This document shows positions 43,637 through 51,445 of a stretch of 64,000 nt of DNA, one piece after another (positions within the stretch are counted from its first letter, which is position 1; each line of letters starts with the position of its first letter). The notes beneath the pieces are model-generated. The model had not been told where the DNA came from. It did not search any database and saw only the letters and a program-made list of their open reading frames with translations. The stretch spans positions 3,968,001-4,032,000 of the forward strand of contig NZ_LAIR01000002.1 in assembly GCF_001247745.1 (NCBI RefSeq), given 5' to 3'. Position numbers and translations under genes: made by a program. This DNA is from Luteipulveratus halotolerans (lineage in GTDB: Bacteria > Actinomycetota > Actinomycetes > Actinomycetales > Dermatophilaceae).

Positions 43637-43687
43637 CAGTCTTCCTGGTGTACGAGCGCTCGCGCCCGCGCCCTGACCACACCGTCC
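43637..43687 (+). pseudogene. 51-bp fragment of the cyclophilin gene core
   Basis: About 45 of 51 positions match 42764-42814 in the cyclophilin gene, with one single-base gap. Translated it gives 'VFLVYERSRPRPDHTV' against 'QFFLVYEDSRLRPDYTV'. It lies between the divergent starts of the unknown gene and pdxY, so it is non-coding now. Confidence 0.6.
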
Positions 43688-43725
43688 GAGCGGGCGACCC
43701 GCGGGTGGCGACTAACCTCGCGCGA

Positions 43726-44574
43726 GTGAAGATCCTCTCGATCCAGTCGTCCGTGGCGTACGGCCACGCCGGCAACAGCTCGGCCGTCTTCCCGCTGCAG
43801 CGTCTCGGCCACGAGGTGTGGCCGGTCTACACCGTGCACTTCTCCAACCACACCGGCTACGGCCAGTGGCGGGGCGTGGTGTTCGAGCCGTCGACGGTGG
43901 CCGACGTCATCACCGGCATCGAGGAGCGCGGGGTGCTGCCCGAGTGCGACGCGGTGCTGTCGGGCTACCAGGGCGCCTCGGCCATCGGTGAGGTCGTGCT
44001 CGACGCGGTCGCGCGGGTCAAGGACGCCAACCCGAAGGCCGTCTACTGCTGTGACCCGGTCATGGGCGACGTCGGGCGCGGGTTCTTCGTGCAGCCGGGC
44101 ATCCCGGAGTTCATCCGCGACCGTGTCGTGCCGGCGGCCGACATCGTGACGCCCAACCAGTTCGAGCTGGAGTTCCTGACGGGCGCCGAGGTCCGTACGC
44201 AGGCCGACGTGGTCGCGGCCGCGCAGGCGTTGCGCGCCAAGGGGCCCGAGACCGTGCTGGTCACCTCGGTCCAGACCGACTCGACGCCCGCCGACACCGT
44301 GCAGATGGCGGTCGTCACCGGTGGCGGCGCCTGGCTCGTGACCACGCCGCTGCTGCCGCTCTACCTCAGCGGCGGCGGCGACGCGACGGCTGCGATCTTC
44401 CTCGCACACGTCCTCACCGACGGCCCCGCAGCGGCGCTCGGCAGGACGGCCGACTCGATGTTCAGCATCGTCGAGACCACCTACGAGGCAGGCGCTCGCG
44501 AGCTGCAGCTGGTGCAGGCGCAGGACGCGATCGCCCACCCGAGCGGCCGCTTCGAGGTCACCAGACTGTCGTAG
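43726..44574 (+). CDS. pdxY: Pyridoxal kinase
   Basis: 282 aa ribokinase-fold enzyme that salvages pyridoxal to PLP. Seen: 'ILSIQSSVAYGHAGNSSAVFPLQRLGHEVWPVYTVHFSNHTGYG', 'GYQGASAIGEVVLDAV', 'CDPVMGDVGRGFFV', 'DIVTPNQFELEFLTG' and the C-terminal 'LSGGGDATAAIFLAH' with the catalytic Asp in 'GGGDAT'. GTG 43726 begins the conserved sequence. PLP is the cofactor of the PLP synthase encoded convergently next door, but there is no direct operon link. Confidence 0.95.
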   Translation: MKILSIQSSVAYGHAGNSSAVFPLQRLGHEVWPVYTVHFSNHTGYGQWRGVVFEPSTVADVITGIEERGVLPECDAVLSGYQGASAIGEVVLDAVARVKDANPKAVYCCDPVMGDVGRGFFVQPGIPEFIRDRVVPAADIVTPNQFELEFLTGAEVRTQADVVAAAQALRAKGPETVLVTSVQTDSTPADTVQMAVVTGGGAWLVTTPLLPLYLSGGGDATAAIFLAHVLTDGPAAALGRTADSMFSIVETTYEAGARELQLVQAQDAIAHPSGRFEVTRLS

Positions 44575-44597
44575 TCACGCGCTCGACAGCTCAAGGC

Positions 44598-44617
44598 GCT
44601 GCGCGCGGATCCGCAGC
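44598..44617. terminator. Small hairpin between convergent pdxY and the metallophore operon
   Basis: GCTGCG (44598-44603) pairs with CGCAGC (44612-44617) around an 8-base loop in the 57-bp spacer. It is short and has no T-run, so the call is weak. Confidence 0.35.
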
Positions 44618-44631
44618 AGTACCAGTCCTAC

Positions 44632-45660
44632 TCAGCCACGGTCGTACGACGCCTGCCTGGGTGCCGCACGGCCGCGCCACTCCATCCGGCTCCAGGGCAG
44701 TGCGAGCTCTGCGAGCTCACCGACGGTGCACGGTGCGTGCTCCTCGAGCGGCCGCACGTCCCGGTGACGCGCGTGGACGACGTCGGCGTACCGGTGCCCC
44801 GTGTCGGGCACGATCAGCACCTGAGCGCCGGCGTACGACGGTCGCTCGCTGCGCGCGACGGCGTGGACCGCTCCGCTGGAGAGCCCGGCGAACACCGCGT
44901 GGCGGCGCAGCAGGTCGACGGCACCGCTGCGGGCGACGTCGTACGACACCCAGTGCACGACGTCGTACGCCGCGTGCCGCACGTTGCCGAACGGGATCGA
45001 GCTGCCGATGCCGGCGATCAGCATGTCGGGGTCGTCGACGTGATCAGAGCCGAACGTCACGCTGCCGAACGGCTGCACGCCGACCAGATCGCACGGGAGG
45101 ACACGCGAGATTTCTTGTCGCACAGCGAAGCTCGACACTCCCGAGCCGACTGCCGCGACGAGCTGGACCCGATCGTGACCTCGTGATGTGAGTGCCTCGG
45201 CGACCGCGCACCCGACGGGCCGGTAGCCGTGGTCGTGGACCGCGTCGTGGTACTGACGCATCCAGTGCACGCCGGGCTCGGCGTCGAGGATCGCTCGGAT
45301 GCGGGCCACCCGGCGGTCCTGGTCCTGGCGCAGACTGTCGGTCGCTGGCATCTGCTCCAGATCGACGCCGAGCAGCTCGAGCTGGGCGCGTTGGACGGGG
45401 TCGATGGTGGTGGATCCGATGATGCGGCAACGGATCTCGAGCTCGTGACAGGCCAGCGCGAGCGCCTGCGCATAGATGCCGCTCGAGCTGTCGATGACGG
45501 TGTCGCCGGGCCGCAGCCGGCCCTCGTCGATCAGGTGCTGCAGCGCGGCGCGGGCGGACAGCACCTTCATCGACTCGAACCGCAGGGCGTACGTGCCGGT
45601 GCCGAGCGCGATGAGGTCGGGGCGTCCGATCGCCTCGCCGGCGTGCAGGAGGACGTCCAT
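44632..45660 (-). CDS. PLP-dependent synthase, SbnA/cysteine-synthase superfamily
   Basis: 342 aa fold-type II PLP enzyme. The cofactor Lys is in 'ALRFESMKVLSARAAL' (Lys32), the substrate loop is 'VIDSSSGIYAQALALAC' (E-A-S-S-G-N-T in cysteine synthase), and the phosphate loop is 'AAVGSGVSSFAV'. These are divergent from true CysK. SbnA-type enzymes join O-phosphoserine with an amino acid to build the backbone of metallophores such as staphyloferrin B. Last gene of the seven-gene operon; it starts 1 base after the kinase stop. A degradative Ser/Thr or diaminopropionate enzyme is the main alternative. Confidence 0.75.
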   Translation of the reverse strand: MDVLLHAGEAIGRPDLIALGTGTYALRFESMKVLSARAALQHLIDEGRLRPGDTVIDSSSGIYAQALALACHELEIRCRIIGSTTIDPVQRAQLELLGVDLEQMPATDSLRQDQDRRVARIRAILDAEPGVHWMRQYHDAVHDHGYRPVGCAVAEALTSRGHDRVQLVAAVGSGVSSFAVRQEISRVLPCDLVGVQPFGSVTFGSDHVDDPDMLIAGIGSSIPFGNVRHAAYDVVHWVSYDVARSGAVDLLRRHAVFAGLSSGAVHAVARSERPSYAGAQVLIVPDTGHRYADVVHARHRDVRPLEEHAPCTVGELAELALPWSRMEWRGRAAPRQASYDRG

Positions 45661-45661
45661 G

Positions 45662-46576
45662 TCAGGCCCCCGTCGCGACGTCGTACCAGCCGCGCACGCG
45701 TACGCCGGCGCGTTCGAGCGCCGCGGCGCAGAGCAGGAGCCGGTCGACCTGCTCGACCGAGCGTCCGGCGAACAGGACGCCGGCGACCGTGCCGCTGTGG
45801 GCGACCTGGACACCGAGGCCGCCGTGCTGCCGGCAGGCGCGGACCAGCGCGGGCAGCTCGGCCTTGGGCAGGCGCTCCTGGTTGAGCTCGGCGCTGGTGG
45901 TGGCGACCGCGCCGACCTCATCGAGGTCCGCCGTGGCGACCGCACGGTGCAGGCGATCGCGCAGAAGGTCGTACGCCGGCGCCGTGTGCGCATCCGGGAG
46001 CGGACACCGCAGCGTGTCGACGGGCCGGCCCAGGTCGGTCTCGCACGACAGGACCACCATCGGCGGCAAGGAGGCTGCGAGACGTTGGATGATCCGCCCC
46101 TCGCGCTGCGCGAACAGCACGACCTCCGGCACGTGGGCGAGCGGGTCGCACGCACCCTCGACCCGGGCCGCGTGCGCGCAGAAGATAGACGAATCCGGTT
46201 GAGAACGAACGGCATCCGCGACGGCGCGCAGCGAGGCGAGGACGTCGACAGACGACGATCCCATGCCGATACCGACCGCCACATGGCTGCGTACGCGAAG
46301 TACTCCGGAGGCCACGACGGTGGGATCTGTGGCGCGCAGATGATGCAGCAGCCCTTCGACGGCTTGACGGGCGTGCACCTTGTCGGACGGATGGACGACG
46401 AGCCGGTCGCCACCCGGCGCGAACGTCGCTCGCGCGCCGTCGACGGCGAGCGGCAACGTGACCAGCGCCGGGGTGGTCAGGCCGCGGTCGGTGACGACAC
46501 CCTGCAGGAGCTCGCCATGATGTGCGGGTGCGCTGCCGACGCCGATGCGTACGCCGGCGGCGGGTGTCGTCCTCAT
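45662..46576 (-). CDS. GHMP-family small-molecule kinase (PduX-like)
   Basis: 304 aa. N-terminal 'GVGSAPAHHGELLQGVV' resembles the start of PduX/GHMP kinases ('G-E-x-x-Q-G'), and the ATP loop is 'VGIGMGSSSVDVLASLRAV'. The C-terminal motif 'GVQVAHSGTVAGVLF' is the GHMP Gly-rich third motif. PduX phosphorylates L-threonine. In this operon a phosphorylated amino acid such as O-phosphoserine would be the natural substrate of the next enzyme, the SbnA-like synthase; that is inference. ATGA overlap with the MFS gene upstream (46573-46576). Confidence 0.8.
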   Translation of the reverse strand: MRTTPAAGVRIGVGSAPAHHGELLQGVVTDRGLTTPALVTLPLAVDGARATFAPGGDRLVVHPSDKVHARQAVEGLLHHLRATDPTVVASGVLRVRSHVAVGIGMGSSSVDVLASLRAVADAVRSQPDSSIFCAHAARVEGACDPLAHVPEVVLFAQREGRIIQRLAASLPPMVVLSCETDLGRPVDTLRCPLPDAHTAPAYDLLRDRLHRAVATADLDEVGAVATTSAELNQERLPKAELPALVRACRQHGGLGVQVAHSGTVAGVLFAGRSVEQVDRLLLCAAALERAGVRVRGWYDVATGA

Positions 46577-47748
46577 CGTGCGACTCCCAGCCCGACCGCC
46601 ACCGCCATCAGGCCCGCCAGGGCGAAGCCGACCGTCGTCCAGCCGCCGACGTGTAACGCGCCGCCGACCAGTGCGGCACCGGCGAAGACGCCCAGGCTCT
46701 GGCCGGATGCGTTGAGGCTCAACGCTGTTCCGCGGACAGTGCCGCTGCGCCGGACGAGCAGCGTCACGACCGACGCAGCGACCGCGGCATGCCCGGCTGC
46801 CACCGCCACGACCCCGGCCAGGGCAAGGATGAGCCCGCCGGCGGTGAACAGGACGAGCGCGCCAGCGCCACCGATCGCGGCACCGGCCACGAGCAGGGGC
46901 CGGGCGTTGCCACTCCGGCTGAGTCGTCGACCAGCCCACCAGCCGGCGACGAAGAACGAGACACCCGACAAGGTCCACACCAAGGTGAACGTCGACGCAG
47001 TCAGCCTGTGACGTTCGTCGAAATACGCTGCGGCATAAGCGAGCTGGCCCATGAAGCAGGTCGTCCGGATCGTCGAGATCGCGATCAGCGGCACCGCACC
47101 CGGCACGGCGGCGACCGTGCGGAACGCCCGACCGTACGACGGTGACTCACTCGCGCCGGCAGCGTCACCAGGGCGTCGCGCGATCACTGCGGCGACGACG
47201 GTGCAGGCCACCGCGGCCGCGACCAGATCGCCCTGCCAGCCCCACCACAGAGCAGGGGCCGCCAGCACAGGCGCCGCGAGGACCGCTGTGAGCGTCGTCG
47301 TCGACGAGACGAGGGTCGCGGCGCGCCCCGCAGCCGCCTCCCCGTCGTAGGGGTCGGCGGCGAGCGCGGTCAGGGCCGGGTTGAGCAGTGCCGTCCCGGC
47401 CCCGATGAGCAGGCAGAACAGCACCCAGGTGGCCGTCGACCCCGTCACGGCGAGCGCGCACCCGGCTGCGAGCACGACGAGAGCACCCGCGGCGACGCGA
47501 GGCCGGCTGAGCCGGTCGACGAGCGGTGCGGCCAGGGCCCCGACCGCGAGCGCCGCCAGTCCTCCGAGGCCGCGCAGGCTCCCGATCAGGTCGACGCCGG
47601 AGCCGCTGTCGTCGGCGATCCGCACCAGGAACGTGCTGAACACCGTGAACGGCACCAGCCCGAGCGCCGCCGCGCCGAGCAGCGGCGCCAGCGAACGCAC
47701 CATGCGGTGGTCCGGGGGTACGACGTCCTGCCGGGTCGGCGTACTCAT
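46573..47748 (-). CDS. MFS exporter in the metallophore-like operon
   Basis: 391 aa, 12 helices. 'LVDRLSRPRVAAGALVVLA' and 'IGAGTALLNPALTALAADPYDG' after helices 2 and 4 fit the MFS; the C-terminal half has 'RLSRSGNARPLLVAGAAIGG' as the repeat of motif A. Start at ATG 47748 overlaps the DUF364 stop by 4 bp. In metallophore operons an MFS protein usually exports the finished chelator; here this is inferred from the neighbours. Confidence 0.82.
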   Translation of the reverse strand: MSTPTRQDVVPPDHRMVRSLAPLLGAAALGLVPFTVFSTFLVRIADDSGSGVDLIGSLRGLGGLAALAVGALAAPLVDRLSRPRVAAGALVVLAAGCALAVTGSTATWVLFCLLIGAGTALLNPALTALAADPYDGEAAAGRAATLVSSTTTLTAVLAAPVLAAPALWWGWQGDLVAAAVACTVVAAVIARRPGDAAGASESPSYGRAFRTVAAVPGAVPLIAISTIRTTCFMGQLAYAAAYFDERHRLTASTFTLVWTLSGVSFFVAGWWAGRRLSRSGNARPLLVAGAAIGGAGALVLFTAGGLILALAGVVAVAAGHAAVAASVVTLLVRRSGTVRGTALSLNASGQSLGVFAGAALVGGALHVGGWTTVGFALAGLMAVAVGLGVAR

Positions 47749-48542
47749 GCGGCCCCGCGGTGGTGGCGGTAGAGGTACAGCGGCGACTCGTCGGCGCTCA
47801 GCTGGGAGAACGACATCGGCTCGGCCGACAGTGCGGTCACGCCTCGCCCCAGCAGCGCACGAGCGACGGAGGCGGCGCTCTGCGCGTAGACCGTGAGCGG
47901 GACGCCACGGCGTGCGCAGGTCTCTCGGATCGTGTCGAACGACCCGTTGCCGATCGTCATGCCCGTCGCGAGCACGGCGTCGGCGCGCTCCAGCACCGCA
48001 GCCATGTCGGACGTCACGGGGTCGCCCCAGTGCGTACGGGTGAGTGCGAGGTCGCACGGCAGGCACTCGCCCCCGCGCTCGCGGATCGCGGCCACGAGCG
48101 GGTTGACGACACCGATCAGCGCGACGCGACTGCCGGGCGTGATGTCGAGCAGTGAGGCGACCGCGGCGTCGCGCGCGACCGCGCGTTGGTCGGGCGTGCC
48201 AGTCGGGAGGAGCACGCGCTCGGCGCGCGGGTCGTCGCGGTGCGGGCTGCGCGCGCCGAGGTGCGCGTCGAGCGCGGCGACCCGTACGGGCAGTGCCGGA
48301 TGCGCGAGCAGGTCAGCGACGGTCGACCCGGACAGGTCGGCGACGCTGCCGTCGAGCTCGCCCTCCTCGACCGCGCATGCGCCGAACGCGCTCTCGACCC
48401 GGACGAGGACGTACCGGTTGCGGAACAGCTGTGGGCTCCCGGCCAGCCGCGTGCCGTGCTGCACCCAGAACACGCTGCGGGCGGTCAGATCGCAGGCACC
48501 CGTCTCGCTGCGTGCTTGTGCGACGAGCTCGTCGACGGTCAT
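47745..48542 (-). CDS. DUF364 (putative heavy-metal chelation) Rossmann-like protein
   Basis: 265 aa. The C-terminal half matches the DUF364 pattern: 'RVALIGVVNPLVAAIRERGGECLPCDLAL', 'ERADAVLATGMTIGNGSFDTIRETCARRGVPLTVYAQSAASVARALLGRGVTALSA'. The N-terminal half, 'FGACAVEEGELDGSVADLSGSTVADLLAHPALPVRVAALDAHLG', belongs to the same family. Such genes often accompany metal ABC transporters; their reaction is unknown, and a role in enolate/SAM-like binding or metal release has only been proposed. Cys residues 'GGECLPCDL' may bind metal. It starts 1 base after the substrate-binding-protein gene and overlaps the MFS gene. Confidence 0.78.
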   Translation of the reverse strand: MTVDELVAQARSETGACDLTARSVFWVQHGTRLAGSPQLFRNRYVLVRVESAFGACAVEEGELDGSVADLSGSTVADLLAHPALPVRVAALDAHLGARSPHRDDPRAERVLLPTGTPDQRAVARDAAVASLLDITPGSRVALIGVVNPLVAAIRERGGECLPCDLALTRTHWGDPVTSDMAAVLERADAVLATGMTIGNGSFDTIRETCARRGVPLTVYAQSAASVARALLGRGVTALSAEPMSFSQLSADESPLYLYRHHRGAA

Positions 48543-48543
48543 G

Positions 48544-49563
48544 TCAGAACCCCTGCTGGTCGAGGTAGCGGGCGAGCTCCTCGGCGGCGTCGAGATTGCG
48601 CGGTCCGCTGACGGCCTTGCCGTAGTCGATGACGTGAATCCTGTTGTTCTCCACGGCTTTTGAGTTCTTCAGGGGCGATTGGTTCTTGAGGTAGGCGAGC
48701 TTGCGGGCCAGCGGCTCCTTGTCGTAGTCGACGACCATGATCACGTCGGGGTCGGTCTGGACCACGGGTTCCCAGCCCATGACGTCCCAACGGGCGTCGA
48801 GCCCGGCGGCGGCGTTGCGTCCGCCGGCCAGGGTGATGATGTCGTTCGGTGCCGTACGCCGGCCGGCCGTGTAGGGCTCGGACGTGCCGGAGTCGTAGAC
48901 GAACACCGTCGGCGTGGTCTCGCGTGCGGGGCGCTGCTGAAGCGCGTGCTGTCGCTTCTCGAGTCCGTCGACGACCGACTTCGCCGTGCTCTGCACGCCG
49001 AACACGGAGCCGAGGTTGGTGAGGTCGCGGTACGTCGCGTCGAGGGCGAGCAGGCCGGACGACGCCGCGGCCGGCTTGCCCTTGTCGTACGAGAAGCAGG
49101 TCTCCTCCTGCATGTACGACTGGATCCCCAAGCGGGACAACGAGTCCGGCGTGATGCCGCGCTCTTGGCTGAAGCCGGCCTGCCACCCTGCGAACACCCA
49201 GTCGGCCTTGGCCGAGACGACCTGCTCCTGGCTGAGGACGTCGGTGGCGATCGTGTCGACCGCGGCGTAGTCCTTCTTGTAGGGCGATGTCTGGGCGACG
49301 CTCTTGACCGTGGCGGGCAGCACGATGCCCCGCATCCGGTCGGAGAGCCCCAGCGCGAACATCTTCTCGATCGACGACACGTCGTAGGCCACGGCGGCCT
49401 TGGGCGTCGGGTACGACTGGGAGACACCGCAGTTGGTGACCTCGCTGGTGTCCCGGGTCGGGTCATCAGCCGCGTCGACGTCGGCTCCGCATCCGGCGAG
49501 GACGAGCGGCAGGGCGAGCGCGAGCGCGACAGTTCGTCGGCTACGAGGGCTGGGGCTGTGCAT
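48544..49563 (-). CDS. Lipoprotein substrate-binding protein of an FecB/BtuF-type ABC transporter
   Basis: 339 aa. Lipobox 'LVLAGCGAD' with the lipid Cys. Class III binding-protein fold: 'AAVAYDVSSIEKMFALGLSDRMRGIVL', 'ADWVFAGWQAGF', 'LGIQSYMQEETCF', 'VFVYDSGTSEPYTAG', 'VMGWEPVVQTDPDVIMVVDYD' and 'RIHVIDYGKAVSGPRNLDAAEELARYL'. ATG 49563 with AAAGG 7 bases upstream is preferred over ATG 49578. The gene overlaps the ATPase gene by 23 bp. Ligand: metallophore-metal complex by context; cobalamin or, as some actinobacterial relatives are labelled, F420-0 are alternatives. Confidence 0.85.
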   Translation of the reverse strand: MHSPSPRSRRTVALALALPLVLAGCGADVDAADDPTRDTSEVTNCGVSQSYPTPKAAVAYDVSSIEKMFALGLSDRMRGIVLPATVKSVAQTSPYKKDYAAVDTIATDVLSQEQVVSAKADWVFAGWQAGFSQERGITPDSLSRLGIQSYMQEETCFSYDKGKPAAASSGLLALDATYRDLTNLGSVFGVQSTAKSVVDGLEKRQHALQQRPARETTPTVFVYDSGTSEPYTAGRRTAPNDIITLAGGRNAAAGLDARWDVMGWEPVVQTDPDVIMVVDYDKEPLARKLAYLKNQSPLKNSKAVENNRIHVIDYGKAVSGPRNLDAAEELARYLDQQGF

Positions 49564-50344
49564 GGTGGTGCCTTTCATCGGGTGCGGGGTGCACGTCAGG
49601 GCTGAACAACAGCTGGGGTCGGCCGGTCTCGGGGTGGTCCACGAGCAGCGGGCGGATGCCGTAGACCGTCTCGACGAGCTCGGGCTGCAGCACGTTGTCG
49701 GGCTCTCCCGCCGCGACGACCCGGCCGGCGTCCATGACGACGAGCCGGTCGCACAAGGCTGCGGCGAGGTTGAGGTCGTGCAGCGCGACGACGACCGTGC
49801 GGGGTGAGGTCGCGATGCGGGCGACGACCCGCAGCTGATGTCTCAGGTCGAGGTGGTTGGTCGGTTCGTCCAGCACCAGCACGGGAGTCGCCTGGGCGAG
49901 CGCGCGGGCGAGCATGACCCGCTGCCGCTCACCGCCCGAGAGGGTCAGCACGCTGCGCTCAGCGAGGTGGGCGACCTCGGTCTCGGCCAGTGCCGCGGCG
50001 ACGGCGGCACGGTCGGCGGTGTCGTCGCGCGGATGCGGGTGGCGTCCCAGGCCGACGACCTCGGCCACCGTGAAGTCGAGGTCGAGCCCGTCGTGCTGAG
50101 CGAGCGCAGCCACGCGGCGGGCGTGGTCGAGCAGCGCCCGCGCGGTGACGTCGGTGCCGTCGACGAGCACGGCGCCGCACGTCGGCGCGAGCTCGCGGTA
50201 GATCGTGCGCAGCAGGGTCGACTTGCCACTGCCGTTGGGACCGACGACGCCGAGTGTCGTACCGGCCGGCACGTCGCACGACACGTCGTCGACGAGGCGC
50301 TGCCCGCCCAGCTCGACGGACACCGACCGGACGGTGACCGTCAT
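49541..50344 (-). CDS. FecE/BtuD-type ABC transporter ATPase
   Basis: 267 aa. Walker A 'GPNGSGKST', Q-loop 'ALAQHDGLD', signature 'LSGGERQRVMLARAL', Walker B 'VLVLDEPTNHLD', switch His in 'VVALHDLNLAAALCD'. The His-rich end ('DERHHHAQPQPS') overlaps the start of the binding-protein gene. ATGA overlap with the permease (50341-50344). Energises import through the FecCD-type permease. Confidence 0.95.
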   Translation of the reverse strand: MTVTVRSVSVELGGQRLVDDVSCDVPAGTTLGVVGPNGSGKSTLLRTIYRELAPTCGAVLVDGTDVTARALLDHARRVAALAQHDGLDLDFTVAEVVGLGRHPHPRDDTADRAAVAAALAETEVAHLAERSVLTLSGGERQRVMLARALAQATPVLVLDEPTNHLDLRHQLRVVARIATSPRTVVVALHDLNLAAALCDRLVVMDAGRVVAAGEPDNVLQPELVETVYGIRPLLVDHPETGRPQLLFSPDVHPAPDERHHHAQPQPS

Positions 50345-51420
50345 CGACTGCCTCCGAACGTGTAGGCGCGGCGCCGGATCAGGTGCAGGAACACGGGTAC
50401 GCCGATCACGGCGGTCATCACGCCGAGCGGCAGCTCGCGCGGCGGCACGAGAACCCGGGACAGCAGGTCGACCCAGACGAGGAACAGCGCACCGACCAGT
50501 GGTGCGAGCGTGAGCACGGCCCGGTGTCGGGGGCCGACCACGAGGCGTACGACGTGGGGCACGACCAGCCCGACGAAGCCGATCGCCCCGCTGACCGCCA
50601 CGAGCGCACCGGTGCCGACTGCGGTCAGGACGAACAGGCGCAGTCGCAGGCGGTCGCAGTCGACACCGCTACTGTGCGCGGTCGCATCGCCGAGCGCCAT
50701 CACGTCGAGGCCGTCGGCGTGGCGGCCCAGCCAGACCGCGACGAACACGAGCGCGGCTGCGGCGACCGGCACGGCGCTCCACGCTGCGGCGCCGAGGCTG
50801 CCCATCAGCCAGAACATCACCGTGCGGGCGGCGTCACCGCGCGGCTCCACGAACACGATCAGGCTCATCAGTGACTGGAACCCGTACGCCAGCACGACGC
50901 CCGTCAGCACCAGACGCATCGGCGCCACGCCGCCGTTGCTGCGTGCACACAGGTGCACAGCGGCCGATGCTGCGAGGGCTCCGAGGAACGCGGCAGCCGA
51001 GAGGGCGTACATCCCGAGACCGGCGAACAGCCCGAGAGAAACCACGGCGCTCGCGCCCACCGAGGCCCCGCTGGAGACGCCGAGGATGAACGGGTCGGCC
51101 AGGGCGTTGCGGACCATGGCCTGCGTGGCCACGCCGAGCAGACCGAGGCCGGCCCCGACGATCGCTGCGAGCAGGACGCGCGGGGTGCGGATGTCCCACA
51201 CCACGGTGTACGCCGTGTGGTCGTCCGCGTCGATGCTCCCCCCGGTGATCGCGGCGGTCAGGAAGCGCATGGTCTCGCTCGCGGAGAACGAGGTGGCGCC
51301 CGCTGAGATCGCGAAAACCGTTGACAGCACGAGGAGTACGCCGAGAACGGCTGCTGCGCTGCGGCGGTGCAGCGCGGTGTCGAGGGGACGCCGAGTGGAG
51401 GCGTGAGCGAGTGCGTTCAC
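50341..51420 (-). CDS. FecCD/BtuC-type ABC permease, first gene of the metallophore-like operon
   Basis: 359 aa with about 10 helices. FecCD hallmarks: 'DIRTPRVLLAAIVGAGLGLLGVATQAMVRNALADPFILGVSSGASVGA', 'LVLTGVVLAYGFQSLM', 'VFWLMGSLGAA', 'SGAIGFVGLVVPHVVRLVVGPRHR' (coupling loop) and 'LPLGVMTAVIGVPVFL'. The GTG start has no ribosome site: only 4 bases separate it from a Fur/Zur-like box, so the message is probably leaderless. There is only one permease gene, so it must form a homodimer. Confidence 0.93.
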   Translation of the reverse strand: MNALAHASTRRPLDTALHRRSAAAVLGVLLVLSTVFAISAGATSFSASETMRFLTAAITGGSIDADDHTAYTVVWDIRTPRVLLAAIVGAGLGLLGVATQAMVRNALADPFILGVSSGASVGASAVVSLGLFAGLGMYALSAAAFLGALAASAAVHLCARSNGGVAPMRLVLTGVVLAYGFQSLMSLIVFVEPRGDAARTVMFWLMGSLGAAAWSAVPVAAAALVFVAVWLGRHADGLDVMALGDATAHSSGVDCDRLRLRLFVLTAVGTGALVAVSGAIGFVGLVVPHVVRLVVGPRHRAVLTLAPLVGALFLVWVDLLSRVLVPPRELPLGVMTAVIGVPVFLHLIRRRAYTFGGSR

Positions 51421-51424
51421 GAGA

Positions 51425-51444
51425 GAGAACGATAACGATTCTCA
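51425..51444 (-). promoter_or_regulatory. Fur/Zur-like operator before the metallophore-like operon
   Basis: On the minus strand the sequence is TGAGAATCGTTATCGTTCTC: outer arms GAGAA and TTCTC, AT-rich inside. It agrees with the 19-bp E. coli Fur box at about 14 positions, and TGAGAATCGTTATCG follows the TGAnAATnnTTnTCA form of Zur boxes except for the last base. TATCGT inside it could be the -10 of a leaderless message. It does not look like a DtxR/IdeR site. Confidence 0.65.
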
Positions 51445-51445
51445 T

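Noticed and set aside
43480..43725. N-terminal extension of pdxY
   Set aside because: The extra residues include the cyclophilin fragment and overlap the divergent gene; conserved PdxY sequence starts at 43726.
49541..51420. Naming the ABC genes btuCDF (cobalamin)
   Set aside because: No cobalamin riboswitch precedes them and no corrinoid genes are near; the PduX-like kinase alone is not enough.
51425..51444. A DtxR/IdeR iron box
   Set aside because: The TTAGGTTAGGCTAACCTAA-type pattern is absent; arms and centre match the Fur-family form better.
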